Assembly (NCBI RefSeq): GCF_022352215.1
Contig: NZ_JAKRWF010000001.1
Span: forward strand, 806,001-870,000
DNA: 64,000 bases
Reading direction: 5' to 3'
DNA from: Flavihumibacter cheonanensis
GTDB lineage: Bacteria > Bacteroidota > Bacteroidia > Chitinophagales > Chitinophagaceae
The notes beneath the pieces are model-generated. The model was not told the origin of the DNA. It saw only the letters and a list, made by a program, of their open reading frames with translations, and did no database searches. Shown one piece after another: positions 17,608-26,485 of this stretch (position 1 is the stretch's first letter; each line of letters begins with the position of its first letter). A program made the position numbers and the translations under genes.

Positions 17608-18669
17608 ATGAATCATTTTAAATTTTATAACAAGGAAGATATCCTATATCTGACTCGCCTTCGAAGATTTGAAACCAAATTGGGGGAACGTTTGCAGGTA
17701 ATAACGCATCCCGATCAGTTTGAAGAAAAATTACATAAATGCCAGGCGAATTATATTCTGTTCGGCATACCGGAAGATATTGGTGTAAAGGCTAATTATG
17801 GCAAAGGTGGAACGGATTCCGCCTGGCTTCCTTTTCTCAGCAGTCTGCTGAATATGCAGAGTAATGATTTTCTATCGGGGGAAGAGATTCTTCTGTTGGG
17901 ACATTTTGATTTTGGTGATCTTCAATACCTCATAGAAAATCATGCCCGTTCAGAAGAAGAAAAAATTGAAGCATACCGGCATGCCGTAAACCAGATTGAT
18001 GAGGAAGTGGAGCAACTTGCTAAACAAATCACTGCAGCCGGAAAAATCCCGATTGCAATAGGGGGTGGTCACAACAATGCTTACCCGCTGATCAAAGGAG
18101 CAGCCAAAGGCCTGCTGAAATCTGGTCGCCTTCCGCTTGCCCAGATCAATGCCATCAACCTGGATGCACATACCGATTTTCGTCCCGCTGAAGGCCGTCA
18201 TTCCGGCAACGGTTTTCGTTATGCAGAGGAAGATGGCTATCTACAGAAATACTGCGTGATTGGAGTAAAAGAAGCTTATATACAACAGAATGTATGGTTG
18301 GATTTTGTCAACAATCCTTTCCTTGATCTGATTACATACGAAGATATTTTCCTGCAGGAAAAACGAAATTTCTTGCAGGCAGTGGCGCATGCAACCAACT
18401 TCCTGGACGAAAATTATTGCGGCATTGAACTCGACCTCGATGTAATTGAAGAAACACTTTCCAGTGCCTGCTCTGCCTCTGGTATTACCGTATTGCAAGC
18501 CAGGAAATACATTCAGTTTACGGCACAGGATCTTAAACCGGCCTATCTTCACATCTGCGAGGGCGCTGCCCAATTGAGCGATGGAAGAAAAAATGATACC
18601 ATTGGACAATTAATCGCCTACCTGGTTTCAGATTTTATAAAAGCAAGGCTGGACCTGAAAGCAATCTAG
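17608..18669 (+). CDS. hutG: Formimidoylglutamase (arginase/agmatinase superfamily)
   Basis: HutG hydrolyses N-formimidoyl-L-glutamate to glutamate and formamide, completing the direct histidine degradation route. The 353-residue protein keeps the binuclear manganese ligands of the ureohydrolase fold: GGGHNN (His), NLDAHTDFR (Asp-x-His-x-Asp), and ELDLD (two Asp). The Asn after His in GGGHNN differs from GGDH in arginases and fits the formimidoylglutamase-like branch of Bacteroidota. It is the last gene of the operon; its stop overlaps that of the convergent patatin gene by 4 bp, and no separate terminator is visible. Confidence 0.88.
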   Translation: MNHFKFYNKEDILYLTRLRRFETKLGERLQVITHPDQFEEKLHKCQANYILFGIPEDIGVKANYGKGGTDSAWLPFLSSLLNMQSNDFLSGEEILLLGHFDFGDLQYLIENHARSEEEKIEAYRHAVNQIDEEVEQLAKQITAAGKIPIAIGGGHNNAYPLIKGAAKGLLKSGRLPLAQINAINLDAHTDFRPAEGRHSGNGFRYAEEDGYLQKYCVIGVKEAYIQQNVWLDFVNNPFLDLITYEDIFLQEKRNFLQAVAHATNFLDENYCGIELDLDVIEETLSSACSASGITVLQARKYIQFTAQDLKPAYLHICEGAAQLSDGRKNDTIGQLIAYLVSDFIKARLDLKAI

Positions 18670-20936
18670 AACATTTGCCGGGAGAACCTGAAACCCAGAT
18701 TTACGTAGTTACGTATAAACCGCGACTGATCACCATACATAAGGCTGAACTCAAGTGGACCAATCGGTGAATCTATCCCTAACGTAAAAGCATAACCGCT
18801 TAACAGGCGGTTCGTTTGTGCCTCAATAGGTTGTTTCAGAAAACTGGTGTACATCAGGTTGAAGGTTAGAGCGGTATAAACCGCGCCCGTAATCTGGTAA
18901 CGCCAGTTGGCAGCCCCTTTTATCAAACTGTTGGTAGTAAGAGCGGCGTCCTGAATACCGGCAAAACTTACCTGGTTGCGCATAATGGGTTTCATTCCAC
19001 CCACCAGGAAGTCGTGGAATAAAAATTGCGAAGCATTGAAATTGCCCGCTGCTTCACCTTGCAGTGTTAAATACGATCTTTTGCGAATCGGTATTACTTT
19101 TTGAACCTGGAAACGGAGTCGGGCAAAACTTCCGAAAGACAAACCGATGGAATCAATATTAAGTATTGGCTCACCTGCCACATAAAAAATAGCATTGGGT
19201 TGTTGTGCAAAAATAATGGAAGGCTCAAAAAGGGTATAGGTGCCTCTCCTTGGAAGAAAAAGCCGGTCGTGTGAATTGTATTCATATCGGAGATACCCTT
19301 GCAAATAACGAATTCTGCCTTCAACCGTTTGCAGGGCTTCTGTCAGTGGTTTAAAGGAGGCTCTTTCCCAATGAATTCCGAGGGCATATGACTGTCTTCT
19401 TTTATAGGCAAGTTGTAGGCGGGTATCAATCGAAGTACTCAACTCTCTACCAAGCCCGCTTGCTTTATAATTGTTGTAGGTGGGAAATTCCTGTCGCTCA
19501 AAGTAATACTCCGATATCCAGGCCAATGGCACTTTAGGTGTGCCAAATACCTGGCTGTGTTCAGCCCGAAAACGGAAATTTTCCGAAATAGCAGCCCCGA
19601 TCGAGGTTCGGCTTTGTTTGCCCAGGTAATCGCGAAAACTCAGGTTCACGATCAGGCTCATATCGCTTAAGGTGTTGAAATGAACAGCCAGTTTCGCAGT
19701 AACAGGAGCATTTTCTTCCGCAATTAAATGCATATCCGCTACACCTTCTTCTCCTTCAACAGGTTCCAGTTGGTAATACAGGCGATTGAAGTAGCGGGTC
19801 CCATATGCCTGCCTGATGGCATCTTCCATTTCTTTCACCGTATATGCAGAACCTTCTTTCAGTCCCAGCATCCTTCGTAAAAAGGGTTTAGTAATATAGC
19901 GCAGGCTATCGTTGATTATGTGACGGATGGTGACTTTTTCTCGTACCAGAGGGAATTCCACTTTTGCAGGCGGACCATAAATTGCATTCAGGCTATCAGC
20001 CAGTTTTTTAAAATAGGGATAATGCAGGTCTCCCATCAGCAAACCTATGGCAAGGATACTGTCGCTCGAGTTAAAGCTCCCTGCTGTATAGTTGGATACC
20101 GGGTGTTCAATATAATAATCTGTCAAGGCCACTTCCTGCTTACTCAGATTTGCTTCTTTAAAGAAGGCAATCTGCATCAGGATCTGAACGGGGGAAGTGA
20201 TTTTTTCTGCTGATAACAGTCCACTGCTTACGCTGCTACCGATTACGATTTCCGCACCCATATTCCGCACATCACTAACCGGGAAATTGCGGATCAGTCC
20301 GCCATCCACCAGCTTTTTACCTCCTAGTTCTACTGAAGTAAATACGGAAGGAATGGCCATGCTGGAACGAACGGCAGATATCAGATCGCCCCGATCAAGC
20401 ACAACCGCATCTCCAGTTTCCAGATCCGTTGCGATACATTTAAAGGGGCGCTTAAACTGGTTGAAATCTTTGACCCCATAAACCGGATTGTAGAGTTCAT
20501 TGAATTTTAGCCAGAGTTCTTCCGCTTCCAATACACCGGATGGAATACGGAACCTGCCATTTTCCATGGGTAGTTCCAGCGCGTACCGTCCATACTCATT
20601 TTTTTCTTCCATGATAAAAGCCTGCAGAGAGGAGCGGTTGCTGAGCAACACATTCCAATCCATGTTGCGGGCAATTTGTAAGATGGAATCACCGGAATAT
20701 CCGATAGCATACAAACTTCCCACAATGGCTCCCATTGAAGTGCCGGTTACATAATCAATCTGTAAGCCTGCTGAATCTATTGCTTTAAGAATACCAATAT
20801 GCGCCAGTCCTTTTGCTCCACCGCCACTGAGTGTGAGCCCGATTTTTGGTCGCTGCTTGCCTGTTTGAGCCTGCAGGTTATAGTAAGGAGTAAATAGGAG
20901 ATGAAGGATAATCCCGAAGATCCACCATGGTTTCAT
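18666..20936 (-). CDS. Patatin-like phospholipase with POTRA and Omp85-type beta barrel
   Basis: This 756-residue outer-membrane protein starts with a signal peptide (cleavage near LQAQ). A patatin domain follows (about residues 30-310), with oxyanion GGGAKG (38-43), nucleophile Ser67 in GTSMG, and Asp211 in the VDGG motif, a complete Ser-Asp dyad. A POTRA-like segment (about 330-410) and a C-terminal beta barrel follow, ending in Phe (RFSRQMF), the typical BAM signal. The architecture is that of PlpD-type (T5d) proteins, which hydrolyse phospholipids at or outside the outer membrane. The gene is 11 bp downstream of the ABC-F gene on the same strand. Confidence 0.9.
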   Translation of the reverse strand: MKPWWIFGIILHLLFTPYYNLQAQTGKQRPKIGLTLSGGGAKGLAHIGILKAIDSAGLQIDYVTGTSMGAIVGSLYAIGYSGDSILQIARNMDWNVLLSNRSSLQAFIMEEKNEYGRYALELPMENGRFRIPSGVLEAEELWLKFNELYNPVYGVKDFNQFKRPFKCIATDLETGDAVVLDRGDLISAVRSSMAIPSVFTSVELGGKKLVDGGLIRNFPVSDVRNMGAEIVIGSSVSSGLLSAEKITSPVQILMQIAFFKEANLSKQEVALTDYYIEHPVSNYTAGSFNSSDSILAIGLLMGDLHYPYFKKLADSLNAIYGPPAKVEFPLVREKVTIRHIINDSLRYITKPFLRRMLGLKEGSAYTVKEMEDAIRQAYGTRYFNRLYYQLEPVEGEEGVADMHLIAEENAPVTAKLAVHFNTLSDMSLIVNLSFRDYLGKQSRTSIGAAISENFRFRAEHSQVFGTPKVPLAWISEYYFERQEFPTYNNYKASGLGRELSTSIDTRLQLAYKRRQSYALGIHWERASFKPLTEALQTVEGRIRYLQGYLRYEYNSHDRLFLPRRGTYTLFEPSIIFAQQPNAIFYVAGEPILNIDSIGLSFGSFARLRFQVQKVIPIRKRSYLTLQGEAAGNFNASQFLFHDFLVGGMKPIMRNQVSFAGIQDAALTTNSLIKGAANWRYQITGAVYTALTFNLMYTSFLKQPIEAQTNRLLSGYAFTLGIDSPIGPLEFSLMYGDQSRFIRNYVNLGFRFSRQMF

Positions 20937-20947
20937 ACACCATGAAG

Positions 20948-22888
20948 TTAGTCCATTTCCGTTTCCATCGAAAGGATCTTTTCAAACAAAGTTTCATACT
21001 CCTGGTTCAGCAGTTCTAATGCCTCGCCGTTTTTTTTGTATGCCGATTCCGCTGCTGCGAATTTCTGTTTATCCGAATACGTAGACGGATCTGCCAGCGC
21101 TGCTTCCAGTTTGACTTTTTCTTCTTTCAGTCGGGCGATCTTTTCCTCCACCTGGTTAAACTGTCGCTGTACTTTCTGTAATTCCTTCTTCTGCTCACGA
21201 TTTAAAACCGGTGCAGCAGGTTTGATTTCGCTTATCTGCTGAACAACCGGAGCCGCCACTACCTTCACTTCTTTCTGCTCCCGCTGTATTGCCATGCGTT
21301 CTTTCCAGTCTACCCATTCAGCATAGGTTCCTTTAAATTCCTTGATCTGGTGATCTTCGATTTCCCAGATCTTATTCGCCGCTTTGGAAATAAAATAACG
21401 ATCGTGACTTACCAGGATTAAACTCCCTTCATATTTATTTAACGACTCAACCAGCAATTCCACAGAATGCATATCCAGGTGGTTGGTCGGTTCATCAAGC
21501 ATCAGGAAATTGGCTTTGCTCACAATGGTTTTAGCCAACGCTACCCTGGCTTTTTCACCTCCACTGAGTACCCTGATTTTTTTATCGGTGTCATCACCAC
21601 TGAATAAAAAGCATCCCAGCAGTGTGCGTAATTCCTGTTCGGTTTTCTGACTGCCACAGGTTTTCATTTCCTCCAGCAGTGTATTGTTGATATCCAGTGC
21701 TTCCAACTGGTGCTGGGCATAAAACGCTTCTTCCACATTGTGCCCCCACTTGCGTTCGCCATCAAATTTTTCAATGCCTGCGATGATTCGCAACAGGGTT
21801 GATTTTCCCTTTCCGTTGGCACCAATTAATGCAATTTTGTCGCCCCGTTCAATTTCAGCAGAACTGTTTTCAACAATAATATTATTGCCGTATTTTTTTG
21901 TGACATTTTTGAGTTCTACCAGGATTTTACCCGGAGTTTTATCAATTCTGAAATTGATCTTGATATTGGGTCGTTCAATTTCTACCTCCTCAATCCGATC
22001 CAACTTATCCAGTCGCTTCATTGCACTCTGGGCCTGTGCAGCCTTGGTAGCTTTAGCACGGAAACGTTCAATGAATCGTTCCTGCTGGCGGATGTATTCC
22101 TGCTGGTTTTCAAATGCCCTTTGCTGTAATTCCACCCGAAGGGCCTTTTCAGTTTCGTAGAATTCGTAGTTGCCGGAATAAATATGCAATTGCCGCTGGT
22201 ACACTTCCACGATTTTGGTGACCATACGATTGAGGAAAAACTTATCGTGACTTACAATTACCACAGAACCCTTATAATGCAACAAATATTTTTCCAGCCA
22301 TTCAATAGAAGGGAGGTCAAGGTGGTTGGTCGGCTCGTCAAGTAATAATAAATCCGGTTGTTGCAGGATCATCTTCGCCAGTAGAACCCGCATCCGCCAT
22401 CCTCCGCTGAATTCCTGGTAGGGCCGGGCCAGGTCTTCCTGTGAAAAGCCTAGTCCGTGCAATACTTCTTCTGTCCGATGGTGAATATCATATCCACCCA
22501 GGGTTTCGAGTTCGTGCAGTTTATCGGAATACAGGTGAAGCGTTTTTTCATCCCCGGTTCTTTCCAGCTCTTTGCCTAATTCTTCAATTTCCTTTTCCAG
22601 TTGCTGAACCCGTTCAAAAGCAGTCAGGGCCACTTCCAGGATGGATTGCGTGGTTTCAAAACTGAGCAGATCCTGGTGCAGGTAACCAATAGTGGTACCC
22701 CTGCTTCTTTCTACAGTTCCGGCAGAAGGCTGGTATTCACCAACAATGAGCTTGAGCAGGGTGGACTTACCGGTGCCATTGTAACCGATCAGGCCAATTC
22801 GCTCATTGGGCTGGATATGCCAGGTAGCTTCGGATACAATGACCCGCGCACCAAATTCAAACGTAACATTCTGTAATCCTACTAACAT
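20948..22888 (-). CDS. ABC-F family ATPase
   Basis: A soluble protein with two ATPase domains and no membrane segments. Domain 1 has GYNGTGKST, SGGWRMRV and LLLDEPTNHLD; domain 2 has GANGKGKST, LSGGEKARV and LMLDEPTNHLD. Between them is the ABC-F linker (YEFYETEKALRVELQQ...), and a C-terminal coiled coil covers the last 90 residues. ABC-F proteins act on the ribosomal E site. The open frame extends 55 codons further upstream, but family members begin at MLVGLQNV, so the start is 22888 (646 residues). A TAACTTTG promoter element ends 6 bases before this ATG, which would make the mRNA almost leaderless. Confidence 0.92.
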   Translation of the reverse strand: MLVGLQNVTFEFGARVIVSEATWHIQPNERIGLIGYNGTGKSTLLKLIVGEYQPSAGTVERSRGTTIGYLHQDLLSFETTQSILEVALTAFERVQQLEKEIEELGKELERTGDEKTLHLYSDKLHELETLGGYDIHHRTEEVLHGLGFSQEDLARPYQEFSGGWRMRVLLAKMILQQPDLLLLDEPTNHLDLPSIEWLEKYLLHYKGSVVIVSHDKFFLNRMVTKIVEVYQRQLHIYSGNYEFYETEKALRVELQQRAFENQQEYIRQQERFIERFRAKATKAAQAQSAMKRLDKLDRIEEVEIERPNIKINFRIDKTPGKILVELKNVTKKYGNNIIVENSSAEIERGDKIALIGANGKGKSTLLRIIAGIEKFDGERKWGHNVEEAFYAQHQLEALDINNTLLEEMKTCGSQKTEQELRTLLGCFLFSGDDTDKKIRVLSGGEKARVALAKTIVSKANFLMLDEPTNHLDMHSVELLVESLNKYEGSLILVSHDRYFISKAANKIWEIEDHQIKEFKGTYAEWVDWKERMAIQREQKEVKVVAAPVVQQISEIKPAAPVLNREQKKELQKVQRQFNQVEEKIARLKEEKVKLEAALADPSTYSDKQKFAAAESAYKKNGEALELLNQEYETLFEKILSMETEMD

Positions 22889-22894
22889 GGGCCG

Positions 22895-22902
22895 CAAAGT
22901 TA
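22895..22902 (-). promoter_or_regulatory. -7 element of the ABC-F gene
   Basis: The minus-strand sequence TAACTTTG fits TAnnTTTG and is separated from the ATG at 22888 by only CGGCCC. This supports the short start and suggests a leaderless or nearly leaderless transcript. Confidence 0.5.
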
Positions 22903-22979
22903 AAATAATTGCCGCTTTCCGGTGTAAAATATGAACCATGTATCTAGGTTTTTGTTGAACAGCAGGTAGTTTTACAATC

Positions 22980-25337
22980 ATGAACCGATTTATCCTCTGT
23001 TTTTTCCTGACCATTGCCGGTTTCGGCACCATCCGCGCCCAACAAAAGTTCACGCTTAGCGGTTATGTTAAAGATGCTCTTTCCGGTGAAAACCTGATTG
23101 GAGCCACCATCGCCATTAATGGTCAGGGCAAAGGCGTTAACAGCAATGCCTACGGTTTTTTTTCCATTACTCTTGCAGCCGGAACTTACCAGGTAAGTAT
23201 TTCCTACACCGGTTATGAAACCCAAACCAGCAGCCTGCAACTTGATAAGGATGTTAATCTGTCAATCAATTTATCTCCCAGGATCGTTGCAAGTGAAGAA
23301 GTAATCGTGTATGCCAAGCGGAAAGATGGGAATGTGCGAGACGCACAAATGGGTAAAGTGGACCTAAGTATTAGTCAGATCAAATCCCTGCCAGCCATTT
23401 TTGGGGAAGTGGATGTACTCAAAACCCTCCAGTTGCTGCCGGGTGTAAGAAATGCCGGCGAAGGCAACGCCGGTTTTTATGTAAGGGGAGGAGGACCCGA
23501 TCAAAACCTGGTGCTGCTGGATGATGCAGTAGTCTACAATTCAGGTCATTTGTTCGGATTCTTTTCCATCTTCAATTCGGATGCCATTAAAAATGTCAGT
23601 TTGATCAAAGGAGGAATGCCGGCACAGTACGGAGGCAGACTCTCTTCTGTGCTGGACATCACCATGAAAGACGGCAACATGAAAAAAATGGAGATAGAAG
23701 GAGGAATTGGAGCCATTGCATCCAGGATAAATATCCAGGGACCCATTAAAAAGGACAAAGCCTCTTTTATCATTTCTGCCCGCAGAACTTATATTGACGC
23801 ATTGGTAAAACCTTTTGTCAAAAGAGAAAGTGCTTTTTATGGATCAGGCTATTATTTCTATGACCTGAACACCAAGGTGAATTATAAGTTTTCTGATAAA
23901 GACCGGATCTTCCTGAGTGGTTATTTTGGCAGGGATGTATTCACTTTCAACAATACCCAGCGTTCCTTCAGAGCTAATATCCCCTGGGGAAATGCAACGG
24001 CAACCCTTCGATGGAACCATCTTTTTCATAGAAAATTATTCTCCAATACCACACTCGTATTCAACGATTATAATTTCGCCTTCAATGGCACGCAGAACAA
24101 CCTGACATTTAATGTGCAGTCGGGTATTCGTGATCTCTCCGCCAAATTCGATATGGATTATTATCCCGGATCTCAACACAAATTGAAATTTGGAGCACAA
24201 TACACGCATCATACATTTAAACCGAACCTGGTTTCAGGACGATCTGATTCTATTGATTTTACTCCGAACAATGCGCAGCGCAAATTTGCTAGAGAGTCGG
24301 CTATCTATATCCAGGACGACTGGGATCTTACGGATCAGTTTCGTATCAGCGCCGGACTACGTTACAGTAATTTCACACAGGTTGGTGCTTATACTCGTTA
24401 CCAGCGAGACGAAAATGGAAATAAAATAGACAGTGTTCAATATGGTAGAGGAGATCGGGTCCAGAATTACGGAGGCCTGGAACCCCGGCTCACCATGCGT
24501 TATAGTATCAATGATGCCAGTTCCGTAAAAGCATCGGTCTCCAGGAATTACCAGTACATACACCTGGTTACTAATGCAGGAAACACACTGCCTACTGATC
24601 TCTGGGTACCGAGTACGCTTTTTGTGCGACCACAATTAAGCTGGCAATATGCTGCAGGTTATTTTCGAAACTTTAAGAACAATACGTACGAAACCTCGGT
24701 AGAAGTCTACTACAAGCAGATGGAAAACCAGATCGAATATCGGGAGGGCTATACCCCTTCGCTGGCAGATCCGGAAGAAGAATTTGTTTTTGGAGATGGC
24801 TGGAGTTATGGAGCAGAATTCTTTGTTCGCAAAAACACCGGCAGAATGACCGGATGGCTGGGTTATACACTTAGCTGGACGTACAGGAAATTTCCTGATT
24901 TGAATGATGGCCTTAAGTATCCTGCACGTTACGACAGACGGCATGATCTTTCTGCCGTTGCCTCCTATGAGCTCAATAAAAAATGGAAATTGTCAGCCGT
25001 ATTTGTGTATGGAACAGGTAACGCCACAACTTTGCCAGAACGATTTTACCTCGTAAACGGGGTACTAACACAGGAGTTTAGCAGAATTAATCAGTATCGT
25101 TTACCAGCTTACCATAGATTGGATTTTTCAGCTACCTATACCCCAATTCCTAAAAAGCCTCGCCGCATCAAAGGACATTGGGTATTCAGTATTTACAATG
25201 TTTACAGTCGCCTAAATCCTTATTTCCTTTATTTCGATCAGACAGGTTCTGCGCTTGATGGCACACTGAAAGTAGATGCCCGACAGGTAAGTCTGTTCCC
25301 GATCATACCCAGTGTTACCTGGAATTTTAAATTGTAA
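22980..25337 (+). CDS. TonB-dependent receptor with CarboxypepD-regulatory-like N-terminal domain
   Basis: This 785-residue outer-membrane receptor has a signal peptide (cleavage near IRAQQ). A CarboxypepD_reg-like beta-sandwich (about residues 25-105, KFTLSGYVKDALSGENLIGA) is followed by the plug (VDVLKTLQLLPGV...FYVRGG...LLDD...IKGGMPAQYGGRLSSVLDI, about 140-240). The rest is a 22-strand barrel ending in VTWNFKL. There is no SusD partner next to it, so it is not a classical SusCD pair; the ligand is unknown. It is divergent from the ABC-F gene with about 90 bp between them. Confidence 0.92.
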   Translation: MNRFILCFFLTIAGFGTIRAQQKFTLSGYVKDALSGENLIGATIAINGQGKGVNSNAYGFFSITLAAGTYQVSISYTGYETQTSSLQLDKDVNLSINLSPRIVASEEVIVYAKRKDGNVRDAQMGKVDLSISQIKSLPAIFGEVDVLKTLQLLPGVRNAGEGNAGFYVRGGGPDQNLVLLDDAVVYNSGHLFGFFSIFNSDAIKNVSLIKGGMPAQYGGRLSSVLDITMKDGNMKKMEIEGGIGAIASRINIQGPIKKDKASFIISARRTYIDALVKPFVKRESAFYGSGYYFYDLNTKVNYKFSDKDRIFLSGYFGRDVFTFNNTQRSFRANIPWGNATATLRWNHLFHRKLFSNTTLVFNDYNFAFNGTQNNLTFNVQSGIRDLSAKFDMDYYPGSQHKLKFGAQYTHHTFKPNLVSGRSDSIDFTPNNAQRKFARESAIYIQDDWDLTDQFRISAGLRYSNFTQVGAYTRYQRDENGNKIDSVQYGRGDRVQNYGGLEPRLTMRYSINDASSVKASVSRNYQYIHLVTNAGNTLPTDLWVPSTLFVRPQLSWQYAAGYFRNFKNNTYETSVEVYYKQMENQIEYREGYTPSLADPEEEFVFGDGWSYGAEFFVRKNTGRMTGWLGYTLSWTYRKFPDLNDGLKYPARYDRRHDLSAVASYELNKKWKLSAVFVYGTGNATTLPERFYLVNGVLTQEFSRINQYRLPAYHRLDFSATYTPIPKKPRRIKGHWVFSIYNVYSRLNPYFLYFDQTGSALDGTLKVDARQVSLFPIIPSVTWNFKL

Positions 25338-25403
25338 TGGGGAAAATTGTTCCGGTTTTCAACCTGCTTAACCGGGCATGATTTTTTTGAGGGACTGCTT
25401 AGT

Positions 25404-26462
25404 ATGAAACCCAAGCCTTCCCTTTCCATTCTTTTTCAATACAGTTTACTGGTGTTTGTTACCGGTGGATTACTGGCGATTTTCGTATGGCAGTTCAATT
25501 TTTTTCTACTGATCTTTTCCAGCATTTTACTGTCCATATTATTTCATGCTATTTCTGTATGGATTGAAAAAAAGCTGAAACTTCGATATAGTTGGGCACT
25601 GGTTATCACACTTGTTTCTATTGCACTTGTACTAACCGGATTTTTTCTGATTGCCGGGCCTTCTGTATCCAAACAACTGGATGAAATTTCTTCGACCCTT
25701 CCAAAATCGATCGATCAGCTTAAAAAGGCGATTCAATCGCATCCGGTTGGAAAAAAACTCATCAAAGAATTGCCTAAAGACCCGGGTAAAGCAGTTACTG
25801 AAAACAAGGATTTGCTGACCAAAGCCGCTTCTTATGTAGGTTCTTTTCTTGGCGTTTTAGGAAATATGCTGATTGTTCTAATTGCAGCAATCTTCCAGGC
25901 TGCATCACCAACAAACTATTTTAATGGATTGGTTCGCCTGTTTCCTGACAATAAAAAAAAGGCTGTCAGCAACCTGATTCGTAAAGTGTATCAAACTCTG
26001 GCAACCTGGCTGGCTGCCAAATTCGCATCCATGCTGGTGGTGGGACTTGCTACCGGTATCGGGCTGGCTCTATTGGGAGTACCACTGGCTTTTATTCTTG
26101 CATTGATCGCTGCAGGATGTACATTCATTCCGTATATCGGTCCATACCTGGCACTCGTTCCTGCCGTTCTGGTGGGGTTGCTTGAAAGCCAGCAAATGGC
26201 TCTCTATATTGTTATTCTGTATTTCTCGATCCAGATTATTGAGAGCTATTTTATTACTCCTATGATTGAGAAGAAAATGGTTGAATTGCCTCCTGCCCTG
26301 GCATTGTTCTGGCAGGTATTGATGGGAATTCTGGCTGGTGCAATTGGGTTGTTACTGGCAAGCCCGATGCTCGCTGCTTTGTTAATCATTATTCAGGAAA
26401 CTTATATCCGTAAAATAGAGCACGCTTCGAACCGTAGAGAGAAAGAAGAAGCAGCCGTGTAG
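25404..26462 (+). CDS. AI-2E family transporter (YdiK/PerM-like)
   Basis: This 352-residue membrane protein has about eight transmembrane helices and the AI-2E/PerM family pattern: two N-terminal helix pairs, a soluble stretch (about residues 70-140), then conserved segments such as LIAAGCTFIPYIGPYLALVPA and ESYFITPMIEKKMVELPPALAL. The upstream in-frame ATG at 25347 gives a poor N-terminus, so the start is taken at MKPKPSL (25404). Family substrates vary (Na+/H+ exchange, AI-2 export), and none can be assigned. It is 66 bp after the receptor stop. Confidence 0.88.
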   Translation: MKPKPSLSILFQYSLLVFVTGGLLAIFVWQFNFFLLIFSSILLSILFHAISVWIEKKLKLRYSWALVITLVSIALVLTGFFLIAGPSVSKQLDEISSTLPKSIDQLKKAIQSHPVGKKLIKELPKDPGKAVTENKDLLTKAASYVGSFLGVLGNMLIVLIAAIFQAASPTNYFNGLVRLFPDNKKKAVSNLIRKVYQTLATWLAAKFASMLVVGLATGIGLALLGVPLAFILALIAAGCTFIPYIGPYLALVPAVLVGLLESQQMALYIVILYFSIQIIESYFITPMIEKKMVELPPALALFWQVLMGILAGAIGLLLASPMLAALLIIIQETYIRKIEHASNRREKEEAAV

Positions 26463-26479
26463 CGACTGCTTCTCTTTTT
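26447..26479 (+). terminator. Terminator overlapping the AI-2E transporter stop
   Basis: AGAAGCAG (26447-26454) pairs with CTGCTTCT (26466-26473) around an 11-base loop and is followed by five T residues. The left arm lies within the last codons of the gene. Confidence 0.55.
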
Positions 26480-26485
26480 CATTCA

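Noticed and set aside
22889-23053. 55-codon N-terminal extension of the ABC-F protein
   Set aside because: Family members start at the first ABC domain and the promoter element lies inside the extension.
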